Shown in pieces: positions 1-13,543 of a DNA stretch of 64,000 bases. Below the pieces are notes generated by a model that saw only the letters and a list, made by a program, of their open reading frames with translations, had not been told where the DNA came from and did not search any database. The translations under genes were made by a program, and so were the position numbers. The stretch is from Ancylostoma caninum. Taxonomy: Eukaryota; Nematoda; Chromadorea; Rhabditida; Ancylostomatidae. Positions within the stretch are counted from its first letter, which is position 1. Each line of letters opens with the position of its first letter. The stretch lies in contig JBAJFG010000442.1 in NCBI GenBank assembly GCA_037903475.1, forward strand, positions 1,141,001 to 1,205,000, in the 5' to 3' direction.

Positions 1-3000
1 CCCAGAATCTCGAAGAAGGTCAGGAAAGTCACATCATCATACGATTTTTTTTGCATAAACTTGTACAAAGAGTGCTGGTGCTAATCACTGGTCACGGTAG
101 GTGTACAGCGGAAAAGCTGTTTCACAACCTGATTGATAGTATCACATGATTCAGCATGCTATTGGTGTTTTTACTTCCAGTTTTCAACTGTATCCTTACC
201 ATAATGCCTGAAAAAATCATATTGCAGTGCCGTATGAGTGTGATATTGTGATCATCATGCCAACTAAGCTACGTAGGTAAAACTCCAGGTAAATCCTTTT
301 GCATATATTGTACCAGACCTATTGGGATAGTGCTAAACTTTCTATCAAATAACTTTCAAACGCAACGCAAGCGATTACCAACAGAATCTCACACCGAAAT
401 AGAAGACTATTGGTAGGCCATAGAGCAAATTTCTACGAAGGCTATAAGCAAACACATAGTACAAATTCCCTGGAAGGGATGACACTGCTTTATCTACAAA
501 CAAAATGAAAAAAAAACGCACAAAGAGCAGCAAAATCGTATGCTCCGACGAGTACCATGAGGGGCAAATCGTATCTGGTGGTGCTGGATTCGTACTATTT
601 TCAGATTGCATGCTCTAGAATTTCATGGACTAGCAGAAAAAATCGTTGTGGGATTTCTTTTTGTTCTTTTTTTTGCTGGAAAGTGCACTTCCTGTACTTC
701 CCGAAACAAGGCAAATATGCAGGCTTTGTTTGTGGAATGTACGGATATTTTGGATGAAAGTTCAGCAAAGAGCACCATTTCTGGAAGTTTGCTATGAGTG
801 TCTACTTCAGAGAAGTCATCTTGACCTGAAATTACTCCATTTTCCTTTGGCTAACAGAATGACTAAGAGATCACACTAGTGTTGCAGAATGCTGCATCTG
901 ATAGTTCATCTGTTTCAGGGATTGATAATTGAAAATGGAAGAAATCAAAGCAAATTGTATTGGACTTTTTGATTCTGTGCTCATGTCGTTTAACAAGACA
1001 TTCTTTTTTAGTGGAGTCCTCCGAAATTATTTTTTATTTTTTTACGCTAGTATTTCTGAATAACACATGTGGACAACGCTATTCCTTCTCATTTTCTCCT
1101 CTGAAGTCAAAATGCATCCGATTCATACAACATGCCTTACCTTCTCTCCACTCCTATATAAAGTAAGTATGTCATAACAAAACAAGGGCGCATTTCGCCC
1201 ATGCTCGGGCTTCATCCCTATGAACGACTCTATATGCACGTCTCTCAGTACAGACCACTTCATATATACTCGAAATGAATGGGAGAAGGCTAATGCGACT
1301 GCAGACCCCGCAGACATAAAATTTATCAGTGATTATTACGTGTTAAGAGAAACACTTCTCGGATCAAAGAAAAAGGAAAAAACGGCATCTGTGTTTAGCG
1401 CAGAAGAAGCAGAGAAACGAGAAAAGCCGTAAGATTTATGCGCCAACCTCTTCGTTCAAACAGCTCAGACAGCTCAGGACACTTGAGCAACAATTTTGAT
1501 TTTGAATTGCTTTGATACAACTAAATTACTTATTTAAAAGCCCAGCTAACACTTGAATTGATTTCGTTCATTTCTAAAGTAGACCAGGGCAGAATCGCTC
1601 AAGAGTCGTCTCTTCTTGCTACCGTCACATTAAATGAAACCTCTATTTGCTCACCTTTTCGGACCACAAGTGGTTGAGCAGGAAGAATGTATTGTTGCGC
1701 TCTAGCTCATCCTGGGTAAGGCAGTTTGCCAACAGCAAGCTATTGTTAGAACCGTGTGATAGCTGCTGAGCTGAGGCGCGGAAAAACAGCTTGGTTTGCA
1801 GTTAGAACAGCCCAGAGACGATCAAGGACTGCCAATGATCTCGTGATAATGCGGCGGCCGTTGCAGCAGAAGATCTCAGCAGGGTACCTAAGGTTGCTTG
1901 AGGCAACAGGCACCGCCTGTTATCTAAACTGTGGTTGGCCGGAGGCAAAAAACAGTGGGGGCGTTCCTGCTTTGACGGGTTGAGAAATGTATTATATTCC
2001 CCTTTTTTACTGGTTATATAATTGAAATAAGGGCACCATACATCGTCTAACATCATGTGACATTTCAATACACTAGCGAGAATGAACTTTTGGCATGCTT
2101 TATCATGTAGCATGCTGTAGAAATTAACATATACAAGGTACGGCATGAATATTGTGTCAAGATTTGTCGCAAGATTCATCTCCATTGCGAAGAAGCTCTT
2201 CATCTTAAACTTTATATTTGAAATAGCTATCCCTTCCTATGTATTATCTCCACGTATCAGTGGTATATGTAAATTGTCTCGAAACGGTCTTTAAATCCAT
2301 CGTTCGGGAAGCGGTCTGTAACAGTCTGCTAACCGAGTTGACGTGTGCAGCCGTTGATCTTATCGATTGAACACGGCAAGACTCGTTGGCCAACGTTGCA
2401 GCCATGGCAGGCAGCCAGGACAGCTTGGAGCGGTCCGCCTCCTAGCTCCAAAAATGTAGCTAATTCGACCCTTTCGAAAACGGGGCTTTTGTCGCTTTTG
2501 AGACTGTTGATGTATATTACTGGACCATGGCGAGAGGATCTACGATATGTCCATATCTCCAACAGGTGGAAAGAGGTGGTCTCCTGCCTTTAGGCATCAC
2601 CATACAATCTTGTTTCTTCATCGCCTATTTTTTGCAGCAACATGAGTGCACCTTTCAATTTGCGGCTCGATGCTCTGCTGTTGAAGGGCTGTTCTCAATT
2701 ACATGCCACACAGATGTGACAATTCTACAGTTCGAAAAAATCCTCGAGAAACAAACACATTTCAAAATTGCGAAGTAAAAGAGTTGAGCGCATACAGAGC
2801 CGTGATATTTGCAGAAAGCGATGAATTTTTCTGCTAGTGTGGAAGTACAGACGGAATACTGCAAGCATTGGGAATACCATGTTCACAACGCACATCAGCG
2901 TGAGAGAAGGCAGAATTTAGTTATGTTACCTTGGAAGGCCGCATACGATAGGTAGCTCATTACGACTATTTTTTTTTCAATGTGGAACACAGCTTCATCA

Positions 3001-4080
3001 GCGAAAATTGCATAGTTTTGGGGCAGTTCTCCAAGACATCAGATGGAGTAGGAAAGGCATCTCTTGCAGATCACATCTGACCTTTACCATCACTGAAGCT
3101 GATTTCTCTGAAAGTGACCACATGCCTTAGGTCGACGCTGAATAAAAGTTAGAAAAACATCTCTTTGCTGGAAAAAAGAGTAATTTTGTAAAGAAGGTAT
3201 AGCTGCTAGTCCATTCATAAAAAATGGGTTCGCTAGGACAGCAGTGCTTGAATAAAGGAGGCGCAGAAGACAAAGTAACCGCTGGTGCTTCAACTCCACG
3301 AACTCATCTCGGCAGAGGAATCGTGTGCAAACTTCCTTAACATCGATGGATGTGGCAACTGGTAAATGTACGTAGAAGTGTGGACATGCGCATAGTTACC
3401 GACTGCTGCCACGAATCTGGTAATCCTCACAGGAAAGAAGGGGGAAGAAAACGTCCGAAATTGTCTGCGGGCCCCAGTGGTTGTGCATGCCCTAAGTCTA
3501 ATCTCCGTCGCGAAGGCGGAAGGAGACCACGTTAGAAGTTCCCCAAGATTTGTAAAGGTTTAGGTAAATGAGTTCTGTGACAGATGTTATCAACCAATAT
3601 TTCTGACACGGTGTTTATGCCGCACTCTGTAGATCTGCAAAATTGAATTAAAATTGCCCGCTGTGATTGTGATAAATTATGAATAAATTTATTCCAGACA
3701 TAGAGTAGCAACAAATGTGCGCAAAATGCCAGGATAATACCACGCCCGCGAACGACACACGTGTGGAAGAGACTTGCTCCAAAAAGTGAGTGAATTGCAA
3801 ACTATCTAGCCCATAAAATGGAGGAACTTAGTCCCTGGTGATTCTTTTCTGGGGAAGCGGGGGGGGGGGGGATGTATGTAAGCCAACCGTTGATGTAATA
3901 GTTTAGGACCTTGTCCTGTGGAATAATCGCCCTCTGCCGAAATTCTTGAAAATTTCCAGGAACATCTCGAACTGCCCGTCCAACCAGAGTAGGCGAGCTT
4001 CTCTACCAAAGTGAGTTATGAATATCTTGCTCTCTTTACCATCATCGCTGATTGAGACGAGGCGCTCTAACATATTGGGC
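1..4080. other. AT-rich stretch, no gene recognised
   Basis: No exon with paired splice sites, RNA gene or element with both ends could be supported. Open frames are short, overlap on both strands and have no recognisable protein motif. A poly-G run lies near 3860. Probably intergenic or large-intron DNA of a nematode-like genome. Confidence 0.5.
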
Positions 4081-4114
4081 TCGTTTTTACCTTGAGATCA
4101 CAGCCTCCCCAGCC

Positions 4115-4172
4115 ATTTATTTATTTATTCATTTATTTGTTCAATACATCAGCCGTCTCTGGTGCTCCAGAA
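4115..4172 (-). repeat. RTE-like 3' tail with (AAAT)n
   Basis: On the minus strand a short unique stretch (CTGGAGCACCAGAGACGG) runs into an AAATAAATGAATAAATAAAT tail. The same layout, a divergent 'gcaccnnngagtg'-like motif followed by tetranucleotide AAAT repeats, recurs at about eight places in this window on both strands. RTE-clade LINEs and SINEs that borrow their machinery typically end in such short tandem tails. I infer a 5'-truncated insertion; nothing coding remains. Confidence 0.45.
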
Positions 4173-4905
4173 TAAAAAAGAAGGAAATTTAAATAGTAAA
4201 TAAAATATGACGTTGCAGTTTCTCTTTTCGCCAGCTGCCCATCATTATGTATGAGAGGAATTACATTTTGATTTCAATTTCATTTGAGTGTGTTCATGAA
4301 TGCCGACCCTGGTGGAGAAAACGCCATCGGAACGTGGAACATGACAATTATCAGCAGCCCAGGAAGGATTCGCGGAACATTCTTCTGCGGCATTCCTTGT
4401 GTCACGCAAAGGAATTAACTTGCAGCTTCGCTTGTTGCAGAAGGATTGAGTTTATTTATTACTTTCGGTATATTAGATCCATACAGAGGTTCATGGACCG
4501 TTTTGTTGTTGTTTTCATATTGAACCAGGAAAGAGCAAAAATTGGATACCAAATTCGCAATTCAAAGACTTTCAGTAACCATTTTTCGTAATAGTGAAGG
4601 TGCCAGATATGGTTGTGATCTACTTCTCTTCTAGAATGCACAGGTTCTCAAGAGTATACTGTGCTAGAGTCACTCGTCTCAGTCAGCGATGACAGGTGCT
4701 GGCAAAAAACTATCCAGGCGGAAGCTCGGGACCATCCCGCTAATGTTCATGATTGCGGGCTCAGGATACAAAGCTTCTCCACAATAAAGAACTAAAGACT
4801 TCACATTAAGACCATTTTTTGGAAGTGTAACAGAAATGGTAGTCATGTGGACAACGCTCCATACGTCTGTCTTGAACAACTTGAGCAGTAAACCAAGATT
4901 GTTAC

Positions 4906-4955
4906 AGTTCTTTATTCCAGGTGACGATTTGGCTACGTAGCCTTCGTCAGAGCCT
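4906..4955 (-). other. Hammerhead-like 3' motif, single copy
   Basis: The minus strand reads CTGACGA, then AGGC-TACGTA-GCC (a 3-bp GC hairpin), then a degraded GAAAC box, then AATAAAG. The same order occurs in the two palindromes at 27.7-28.2 and 29.4-29.7 kb. Here the GAAA box is mutated (AAAT), so a ribozyme would be inactive. It may be a solo 3' end of the same retroelement family. Confidence 0.35.
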
Positions 4956-6878
4956 GAAAAACCAAAACCAAAAGTGATATGTCCCCCCCCCCCTCCGCCA
5001 CCTCAATCGCTCAATCGGTCTACAAGTTATAATTCAACCTGAGAGTAGTACGAAAGGAAGATCATAGAGGTAAAGCTCGCCGATACGTACCTAGACATGC
5101 AGATGTTTAGTCACAATGAATAGGTGTGCGGCTTCTAGTAAATAATGTGCCACGCCCCTGACAGTCTTGGTGTACTGCCCAAATTATTAAAGCAACTATC
5201 TATATTCACCATGACGAGATTTGTAAAGGATCGAACGTTCACAGTTCTATGTATACATTTTCTCTATGAATTATGCCAAGAAGTTTTTTGCAGCAGAACT
5301 CTTTGTATTTCTCCTATGTTTCTCTAAAAAATCAGCAGACTTGGAAATTTTTTCCTATAATTAGTTGGTTCACCAGAAAGCCAAAGTGATCCAGGATTTT
5401 CACGTCCTTTCGTCCGAAAACTCAGTCTATACAAGGAAGCGGCCTATCATTTGCATCCATCAAGAAGACAGGAACCAAGCCGGAGGACCTTCTCATATCT
5501 TGATTTCTTGAGTTTGTGCTTTGTTGAGAGTAAATGCTTCATTGTTGTCAAGGATGAAATTTTAAGTGTAGCAAGCTCAGAGGGGAACAAAAGCGATTCC
5601 AGGATAATCTAATTGTAATGGAAACAAAGCGCTGGCAGCTTCAGGGAAGTTCTACAGCTCGCATGAACATTTTTTAGTAATTAAAGCTGATAAACAAGCT
5701 ACACGACTGCGGGTACAAGTACATATATCGGCCAAAATCAGATTTCAAGAGCTGGCTCAAGCTTCTATAATTTCGTACGGAGACTGTACAGTTGCCATCA
5801 CATTCTTTGGGAAAGTTGTCGAGCTGCAACATTCCTTATCCCCAGTTGCTTTTACTTCACAGGAAAAATCTCCAAACATCAACTCTGTTCTTCCCAACTT
5901 CGCAGTTTTCGGTGTTTTGAGTGGAGAGGGTCAGGGATCCACTGATACGATGAGGAATGTTTCCTGCCAATCAAAAGGATTTGATAGTTTGCCGAAGCAT
6001 TCTGGAAAATGTCACCATGAAAAGGGTCATTTCTTTTGAGTCAACCAAGCATTTTTTTTCGAGAAGAGTAGAACTAGACAGTCACGGTCGCCCGGGTGTC
6101 AACACTTCTCGGTACAGCATTCCCTGGGAATCCCACCAACAACAAAGAAAAACCTTCTCTCGTGCCGTTCTTCTTCCGGCGGCTGTTTCAGAGCTGGTTC
6201 GCCACGCGGAAATCAACTTTTCTCTCGTGTATAGTTAGCATACGCACTCAACTCTCATCTCCAGTGATGAGTTGTCGGAGAACTTTTCTCTTGTGTGGAC
6301 GCAGCACCTAAGACTGGCACACTCAGTCTTGCAAGGCACTCAGTTAGTGGGGGACCCAACCCCTCATCAGTTTTCTACAACCCAGCGCTTCGAGATGTCT
6401 GGCAATTATTGCAAGGCCGCAGCTAGGTGTATCCTACACTTCACATGTAGTGCCATTTTGATTCAAAGTCTATGAAATTCTAGATCTTAAAGGATATTTT
6501 GGTGCATAACTTTCGGAATAACCTAATGTAATATTGTTCATAAGTGTTGAGTGGCGACCACTATGACCCTCCGGGCTTAGCTCTGCCTTCTTTGCAGCTC
6601 CATAAAGAATATCCTCAGTTACCTAAGCAACTAGGGAGCAACTAGATAATCTGTAATTGGATATCTAACTGAAAAAAGCACACGACACCTTGCAGCGAGA
6701 ATTTCCTTTGTGCTCTTAGCGTAATCCTTAGTGCTCAATTGCAGAAGTTTTTCCCTAAACTAATGTTAGCTCGCTTGACAATAGCTCTATTAATCCACTA
6801 GTGAAAGCGGGGCCTATTGGCGAGTAGGCCCTTTTTGTCAACTACTGAACTGCGACGTATATTTGGACGTATACGCAC
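4956..6878. other. No gene recognised
   Basis: AT-rich DNA with a poly-C run at about 4982. A short perfect hairpin (7-bp GGGCCTA/TAGGCCC arms followed by five T) lies at 6810-6836, just left of the inverted repeat that starts at 6879. No coding or RNA feature could be supported. Confidence 0.45.
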
Positions 6879-7319
6879 CGTCCCATCTCAGAATCGCTTT
6901 TGAGATTTGAGATTCTCCCCTAGCTGCTGATCACAATGGTATATGTGATCCTGTGAAAAAGTGCCAAAACACCATTTTCAAGCCCCAATTATTGAGAAGC
7001 CTGTGGGCGGAGCCAATGCGAAAGTATATGGTTTTCACTTCATATATTCCTTCGCTCGTCACGCATGGAGAACAGGCTCTATTCTGACAGGGAGTGGATG
7101 AGGAACTCTCACGAGAATTACGAATTCAACCAGAAGGTGAGCTCCTAGGAGTGAATTATTCAGAGAGTGCTTCGGCTCCGCCCATCGGCTCCTTGAGAAT
7201 TGGGGCTCAAAAACAGGTTTTTCGGCAGTTTTCCACGGAATCACATATACCATTGTGATCAGTAGCTCTTGGAGATTCTTTTCGCGTGAAAAACTCAAAA
7301 ATGATTCTAAGATGGGACG
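6879..7319. repeat. Inverted repeat, ~145-bp arms (MITE-like)
   Basis: The left arm (6879-7020) begins CGTCCCATCT. The right arm (7170-7319) is its reverse complement with roughly 80% identity by eye; shared blocks include GATCACAATGGTATATGTGA and GGGCGGAGCC. A 150-bp unique loop separates the arms. No coding frame and no clear target duplication are seen, so the superfamily is unassigned. A non-autonomous DNA element or a foldback of duplicated sequence are both possible. Confidence 0.65.
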
Positions 7320-8927
7320 CTGGGTTTATTTCCGTTCTATTTCTTGGAACCACCACATGAAATAAATGCAGTTCGCCAATGAGATGATTTCTGAACTGCG
7401 CTGTATAGCATTGTGAAGAGGTGATGAATGCTGGTGACGGAGGCACAGCAGCAGCTTCAGTTGCTGCAGGATTCCGAAGTTTCTTCCTGTCGACGTCTCA
7501 ATGTTAATTCAAGCAAGGCAGAGAGAGTGGTTTTCTGGCTCCTTAAACTGGCCTCCGGATGTATCGATTCTCCTCCTCCTGCAGAATAAACATTGAAGGG
7601 TACTGAGGAGGGGACATAGAGGATTCATGCATAGATGTCGCGAGAGAACAGCAGCACTTTATCAAGGCTTTGTTCAAGGAGGAAATCGAAAATTTCGCAT
7701 CAAACGTAGCAATATGAACTGTGATCAATTACTTCATGTATAATTACTTCATGTATTTATTAACTCGATAATGATCCTTTTCATCGTAAGGCAATTAATC
7801 GCTTTGCTCACGAACACCCTAATGAGCTTGTGATACCATAACGAACTTGTGACACATTACATCAACTAACACTGCTTAGTTGGTCAATTAAAAAAATAAA
7901 GCAAAATGAGACAATAATGACTTGTCATTGGAATGAACTGGAATTGTTTAAAGTAAAAACGTCGTTTTTCAGTAAATGAATTAGGCATAGAGTGCACTCG
8001 GTTTTCATATCGTACTGTATTTCAGCTAGAAGTAATCAAACCAAAGATTGAGGGGTTTAGGTACGAGAAAAATACTGAATTTCTTTAGCAAAACCTATAC
8101 ACATGGGTCACTCACATGATTCTGCCTACAATATGAGCCCATTTGTGCTTTTGTGTGAAAAACCAGCCAAAATCTCTTCTTATCCAACCTTGCAAAGGGG
8201 TTTAAATTTGCTTCTTTAGAGAGAGAAAAAAAGCGAAGTAAAAAAAAAAACAGCGAGGAACGTCAGATTCTGCAATAAGCTGGGCAAATCTTCGGCTTAA
8301 AGGCAGTGTCCAGGCAAAAATTTCGATACTTCAGTTCTACCATATTGTTACTCTACTCGACGAGCTGATTGCAACTGTATAGATTTTACCCGTAGAAACC
8401 TTGAAATTTGTGGTTTTTAGAAGGTTGAAAGTTACGATGTGGAAGAGTGCAAAATGAAAAGGAGGCAATAAGGCTTCTCGATCTCTCGAACTTTTGGACA
8501 AACCAGCTAAATATTGCTACAGGTGATCCTATATATCCTAAGGGACATCTTCTTGATTGCTTTTTGCTTTTTACCATTAGTATTCCTACTAGTAACCATT
8601 TTTTACCGAAATTTGGGGCGAAATTCTGGATTGATGCTGATTAAAAGCCTGTCAAATTTAACAATGCATGTTCAACAAGTTAGCACATGTTGGTGTGAGT
8701 TCCATCCGCAGCATAACAGAATAGAGAGGGAGCAGACTGTTAAACAGTAAAACATGTCTTTACAATCTCAGGCATGACTGAACATGTTTTTACGAAATCT
8801 TCGAAGGGGCGGAGCGGGCACTGGATCGGCTTTGGGTACCAGTAGTGAAGATTCTGTCTGGACACTGCCTTTTAGGGGAGGCAACCTCTGATGAGCAGAA
8901 TGACGCATTAAAGATTAATCGTTTCAG

Positions 8928-9290
8928 TGGACATTTCGTCATATGCGCATTAACACCTCTCATCTAGGACCGCAGAAAAAAAATGAAGCCGCTGAATCCG
9001 CTATGTTAACCTTGGCGAATATGTGGACGTATTGCTTGAATCCTTTCTATATTGGCGAGTATAATCATGATCTACAAAAGTACTTTGGCATCCAAGCAAA
9101 GTGGAAAGACGAGACAAATGCAATAAATGGACGGAAAGGACGGGAGATACTCTATATGGAGAAGTTTTTCTTTTCTTTCCGGAGAGAAATGTTTACACAA
9201 ACGCGAAACTTCCCATTCATGTATGGCGCAGGCAAAATCAAACGGAACAAAGTGAAAATCACTAAAAGTACTTCTTTTCGTATCGAATGA
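8928..9290 (+). CDS. Candidate terminal exon, unknown product
   Basis: A good nematode-style acceptor (GTTTCAG, ending 8927) is followed at once by an open frame of 121 codons to a stop at 9288-9290, beginning WTFRHMRINTSHLGPQ and ending TKSTSFRIE. The composition is basic and aromatic (MWTYCLNPFYIGEYNHDLQ in the middle) and matches no family I know. No upstream exon with a matching phase was found. It could be the last exon of a host gene, an exon of a dead element, or chance. The only evidence is frame length and the acceptor. Confidence 0.25.
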   Translation, partial: WTFRHMRINTSHLGPQKKNEAAESAMLTLANMWTYCLNPFYIGEYNHDLQKYFGIQAKWKDETNAINGRKGREILYMEKFFFSFRREMFTQTRNFPFMYGAGKIKRNKVKITKSTSFRIE

Positions 9291-9299
9291 GACTGCCCT

Positions 9300-11640
9300 G
9301 CAGCCTTTCAAAGTGCAAAATGGTTTTCACCACATGATCTTGAATTGCAGCATGCCGCGCAGTTGACCGCACAGTATTCTGCTACCTTCAAATAACTAAA
9401 GGAGCTTGATGCATCGCAATGAGGTGGAAAGGGAAGGAGGTGGGAGAGATTTTGGCACTACAACGATCAAAATATCAATTTTATAGCTTTAATAGGAAGT
9501 TGTCAGAAGCAGTAGTATGTCAAGAAGATAGAAAAAAAACAAAGAATTGAAAAAGGTAGAACAGAAGCTGATGCAAGATTCGTTTGGATTATATACTCTG
9601 AGCTAAATTTGAAAAATTAGGCGTTCAGTCACCTCCTCTTACTTTCCTCCCCTGTCTCCGCCTATTCTACTTATCTATCCGATGACAAAGTATCACTTAG
9701 GTTCTATAATTAATGCGGCTCTTTTATCTTCGAGAATTCACGCTTCTTGAATGGTTTTCTTTCAGCAAATGATCCTCCTTTTTGTTTAGTAAAGGTATTA
9801 CTAGAAATGGTGTCCAAATTTGCCATTGCATCCTCCACCACCCGGGGGGGGGGAAGGAGCACAGTCATTTCCCGTCTCAACGAAATTTTAGGTGATGAAC
9901 AGTCAACAGAGCCAAGTCGAAAGGTGGTTAATTAGTTCTAATGGGGAGGTACAATCCTAGTAGATGAAGGAGGAAGAACTCGGTATCAAGTTTCGCTAAC
10001 CAGGGACTTTTGGATTGGAAGTAGCAAAAAGGAATGAGGTTCCATTGACACGATTCTATTATACAAGGATGGAACTTGCTCGTTACGCTGCAGAAAACTG
10101 ATGGAAATTGAGACGTTGAGCTATGTACCTGCCTAAATCTTCGATTACTTGTTTAGTCAATCTGCATCCTTTTTTTGAGCATTTTGAATGAAATACTGAT
10201 GATCAGGTGATCTCAATTGAAGTCTCCGGCCAGCACTCTCTTGATCAAACATTTGCCTTGGTCCTCTTTCACGGATGGCCGAAGTTAATAGTGCTCGTAA
10301 TTTGATGGAAGACCTCTTCCTTCTTCATCTGTGGAGCTTGTGTCCTTTAAGTATGAATCATTTTTCAACCTGGTTTTGCTGTCCCTTTATCCCTTGGCCG
10401 AGAAATTTGCGGAGATCATTCCAATTTTTCTAGGAGTAGTGGAGCGCGTAATGGCTTTTTTTTGGGTACAATTTTTGATGACACCCTTGTTGAATGGAAA
10501 AAGAGGACCACTTTAATTTCTAGAGAGAGAAATCGCCGAAAAAGTCGCATTAATTATGCACCAACCTAATTCTTCCAAAACTCCGTTACGCAGCAGAGGA
10601 GTAGGCTAGTAATGTTGTCGAAAACAAAGACACAGCTAATAGTAGATACAAACTACAGTAAAACTCTACAAGTTGGGCTTACCAGTTCTGACAGCAACGA
10701 ATATCCAGCCTTCATGACAGGGAGGTGTTCATATCTACGACTGGTGAGATCATCATATAATGAGAAGGAGGGAGAGAAAAGGATAAAAACGAAACGATCT
10801 CAACAGAGACCATTAACGAGATTAGTCGACGCATTCGCATGGACCAGCTAAGCGCTCAGTTATGAAAATGTTAAAATTTCCTTCTGCGTTGTCCACATAC
10901 AGAATTCAGGCGGAAACTGTACTCTCGTACGAAATTATTCCTTAATAAGCTGTAACAGCAATTATAACTCTTGCGCGTGAGACCCTTGCATCAATGTGAC
11001 CATTCAAAAGAAACCCAGTAGAGTCAATGCGTGGCCCGCGCCACAAAATGATGCGGTCCATCTAGTCATAAAAGTAAGTGTAATGTAACTGGATCCCAGA
11101 TTACACATATAGGGCACACTCAAGCTGAATAGACTGGCTATGTGTGTTTGCTTCATATACAATTATAGCGCTGCCTTGACATGTAGGCGTTCCCAAATAT
11201 GTATATTAAAGTATGGATAATCCGACCACAGGAACAGAATAGGAAAATTAATGTTAATAAACTTCCATTGTTACACTATGTAAGACATCTAGTGTGTCTG
11301 AAAAGTGGATAACAAGGGCTGAAATCAAATTATGTAATCAATTACTCGACTAATGTTTGTTTTCGGAAACCATTTAATATTATACATCTAACCTCAGAAT
11401 TTGTTGATTGACTTCCTGATTTTCATTGCTGAATCTCACGGGATTAACATCCAAAGAAAAGGAAGACCGTACAGTAAGCATCGTAATCATAAATCATAAA
11501 AAAAGAAGGTTCGTAATTTCTTCAGGAAATAAGGTGAGGGCTATCCGGTCCAAATGTTTTGTTGACTCGAATTTTTTTGTACTGCTTTCCTAACTTAACC
11601 CCAACTATTTTCTTTCCTGTTCTTCGTTCGCCTGATTTAA
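9300..11640. other. No gene recognised
   Basis: AT-rich DNA with only short overlapping frames. A poly-G run occurs at about 9845. I see no paired splice sites, inverted termini or RNA gene. Confidence 0.4.
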
Positions 11641-11701
11641 TTCGATCTGATTCCGATTCCAGGTATTGCCACGATAGTTGATGGCACATCCTTGTGATGT
11701 A

Positions 11702-11741
<40 letters not shown>
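11641..11741 (+). repeat. RTE-like 3' tail with long (AAAT)n
   Basis: A plus-strand tail: unique sequence ending GGCACATCCTTGTGATGTAT, then about ten AAAT units (11704-11741). It shares the end layout with copies at 4.1, 12.8, 31.8, 41.4, 44.9 and 58.4 kb. The long, clean repeat suggests a fairly young insertion or later slippage growth. The 5' extent cannot be set by eye. Confidence 0.5.
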
Positions 11742-11742
<1 letters not shown>

Positions 11743-12802
11743 CATAATGAAGTGAAAATAGGAGCTCTCAGCTAAACTTGTGGCATCTCTGCCTGTTGCT
11801 ATCATAGAAGGTGAGCTCCGATTACAAGCAAACATTTTTTCCTTGAATTCAGCTGCTGAAAGGAAAAAACGAGTGGAGCAGTCTCGAGCAGAAAAAAAAA
11901 CTCGGAAAGTCAATGTTGGGTGTAGTGTTAGTTGTTCTGAAGATTCACTATATTTATATTACCGTTTATATTATTACATACATGTTATTTCATACATCAT
12001 TACATTTGTATCACTTGTATTTTTCGGTCTGGAGTCTTTCCAAGGCACCTCTTGAATATTAGGTAATAACGAGAAAACACGAGAGGTGTCGAGTTTCGAC
12101 GGCAGACGGTGACACGACTACTGAAAGGCATTCTCATGCCCCACCTAGCTTGCTTCATGAGACTTATCTCTACTACATCTAAATTCTTATGCCAGTTTTG
12201 AAACACACGGTTACAATGGAATAAAAACGGAAAATGCACAAAATTTACATGAAAAATTTCAAAAGAGCCTCTGGTCAAAGATTTTGTTGTCACCGGCAAG
12301 AGCTAGTTGTTCGTTCAGCAACAAAATAAATAGGAAGCAGTGGTGGTACAGCAAACAGTATAGAAGCAAGGTTTACCACTGTAATGTTTGATGTTTATCC
12401 TCCTAAGAGCTCGAACATCCCCAGACGACAATGAGGAGCCGTTACATTGATATTCCCTCTCTTGACTACGAATATTTGATGGTTGCATGGTTTATGAAAC
12501 TCTACACGAGTGGGACGGTAAAAAAATTGACAACGGAAGACCGTGACATTACGGAACCGGTCAAAATCATCCTCCTTTCCTGTCGTACGCCATAGCAAAA
12601 GAATTTACAAACGTTCTCCTCTGAAAGTGCGCGTAGAGCAGATCTGTACCCGTAGTGCAGTGTTTTTTTCGCATTGATGTATTGTAATATTTGTTGCATA
12701 TAGGGGTTATTTCAGATGTCGTTCATGAATTTCACACCCGTTTTGTAGTCCAATGCTGCTGTTTTTTTCGCTATTGAGCCAATGATTGTTCTCTACCTAC
12801 GA

Positions 12803-12838
12803 ATTTATTTATTTACTTGCTACACCAGTAGGGGTGCG
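12803..12838 (-). repeat. RTE-like 3' tail with (AAAT)n
   Basis: On the minus strand TGCGCACCCCTACTGGTGTA is followed by AAATAAATAAAT. It has the same end design as the other tails in the window and is probably a severely 5'-truncated retroinsertion. Confidence 0.4.
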
Positions 12839-13543
12839 CAGTTATGAAAATAATCACGGCAAAGTTGTGATTGGTAGTGGTACAGCAAGGAGATTCCGGA
12901 TGTATAATATGTAACCGTAGCCTTAACCACTATGGGTAGAATTAACCAACAGCGCATGTGTCATGCTCAGGCTAAGCCTTCACTTAACTAGTGTATTATT
13001 TTTGATTTAATGTGACGCTAAATTGAAGAGTCCATATATCACTTTCCACGAGCGTGCGCAGAAAATCTTAGCCTGGATTTTCGGATCTTAGGTATTCCCT
13101 ACCCCTAAGGCAAGACTTCCCTTGAGACGGAATCATGCGAAGCGATGTTACGCTTCACTTTGAGTAGGTAATCGTTCGTATGCTAAGAAATTCTGACAAA
13201 ACACAATGCCACAAAAAACAAAACTTCAAACATTGCAAATAACCAAATAGGTGAGCCGGAAATCGTTTGCATCCATCACGTCTATACTCTGTTCCAAACA
13301 CTAACTCATGGAACCTTCAACCCCTCTCTGGAGATCTCATCGAACTAGAGGGACTTCCGTATACGAGCACATCCAAATCGCCTCCAGTTACGCATTTCTT
13401 CACACCGGCAACAGAAAAGGATTACAGCAATTGCGACTTTGTACCATCCCATATCTAGGAGTCAGGATAGCCCCCAAATGGAAGAAGACGTTAAAAAAAG
13501 GCTGCTCAACATCTAGGTGCAGATGCACACGCACATCATTTTC

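Noticed and set aside
6810..6836. GC hairpin followed by T-run, like a bacterial terminator
   Set aside because: The surrounding DNA is clearly eukaryotic and no gene precedes it; likely chance or part of a repeat edge.
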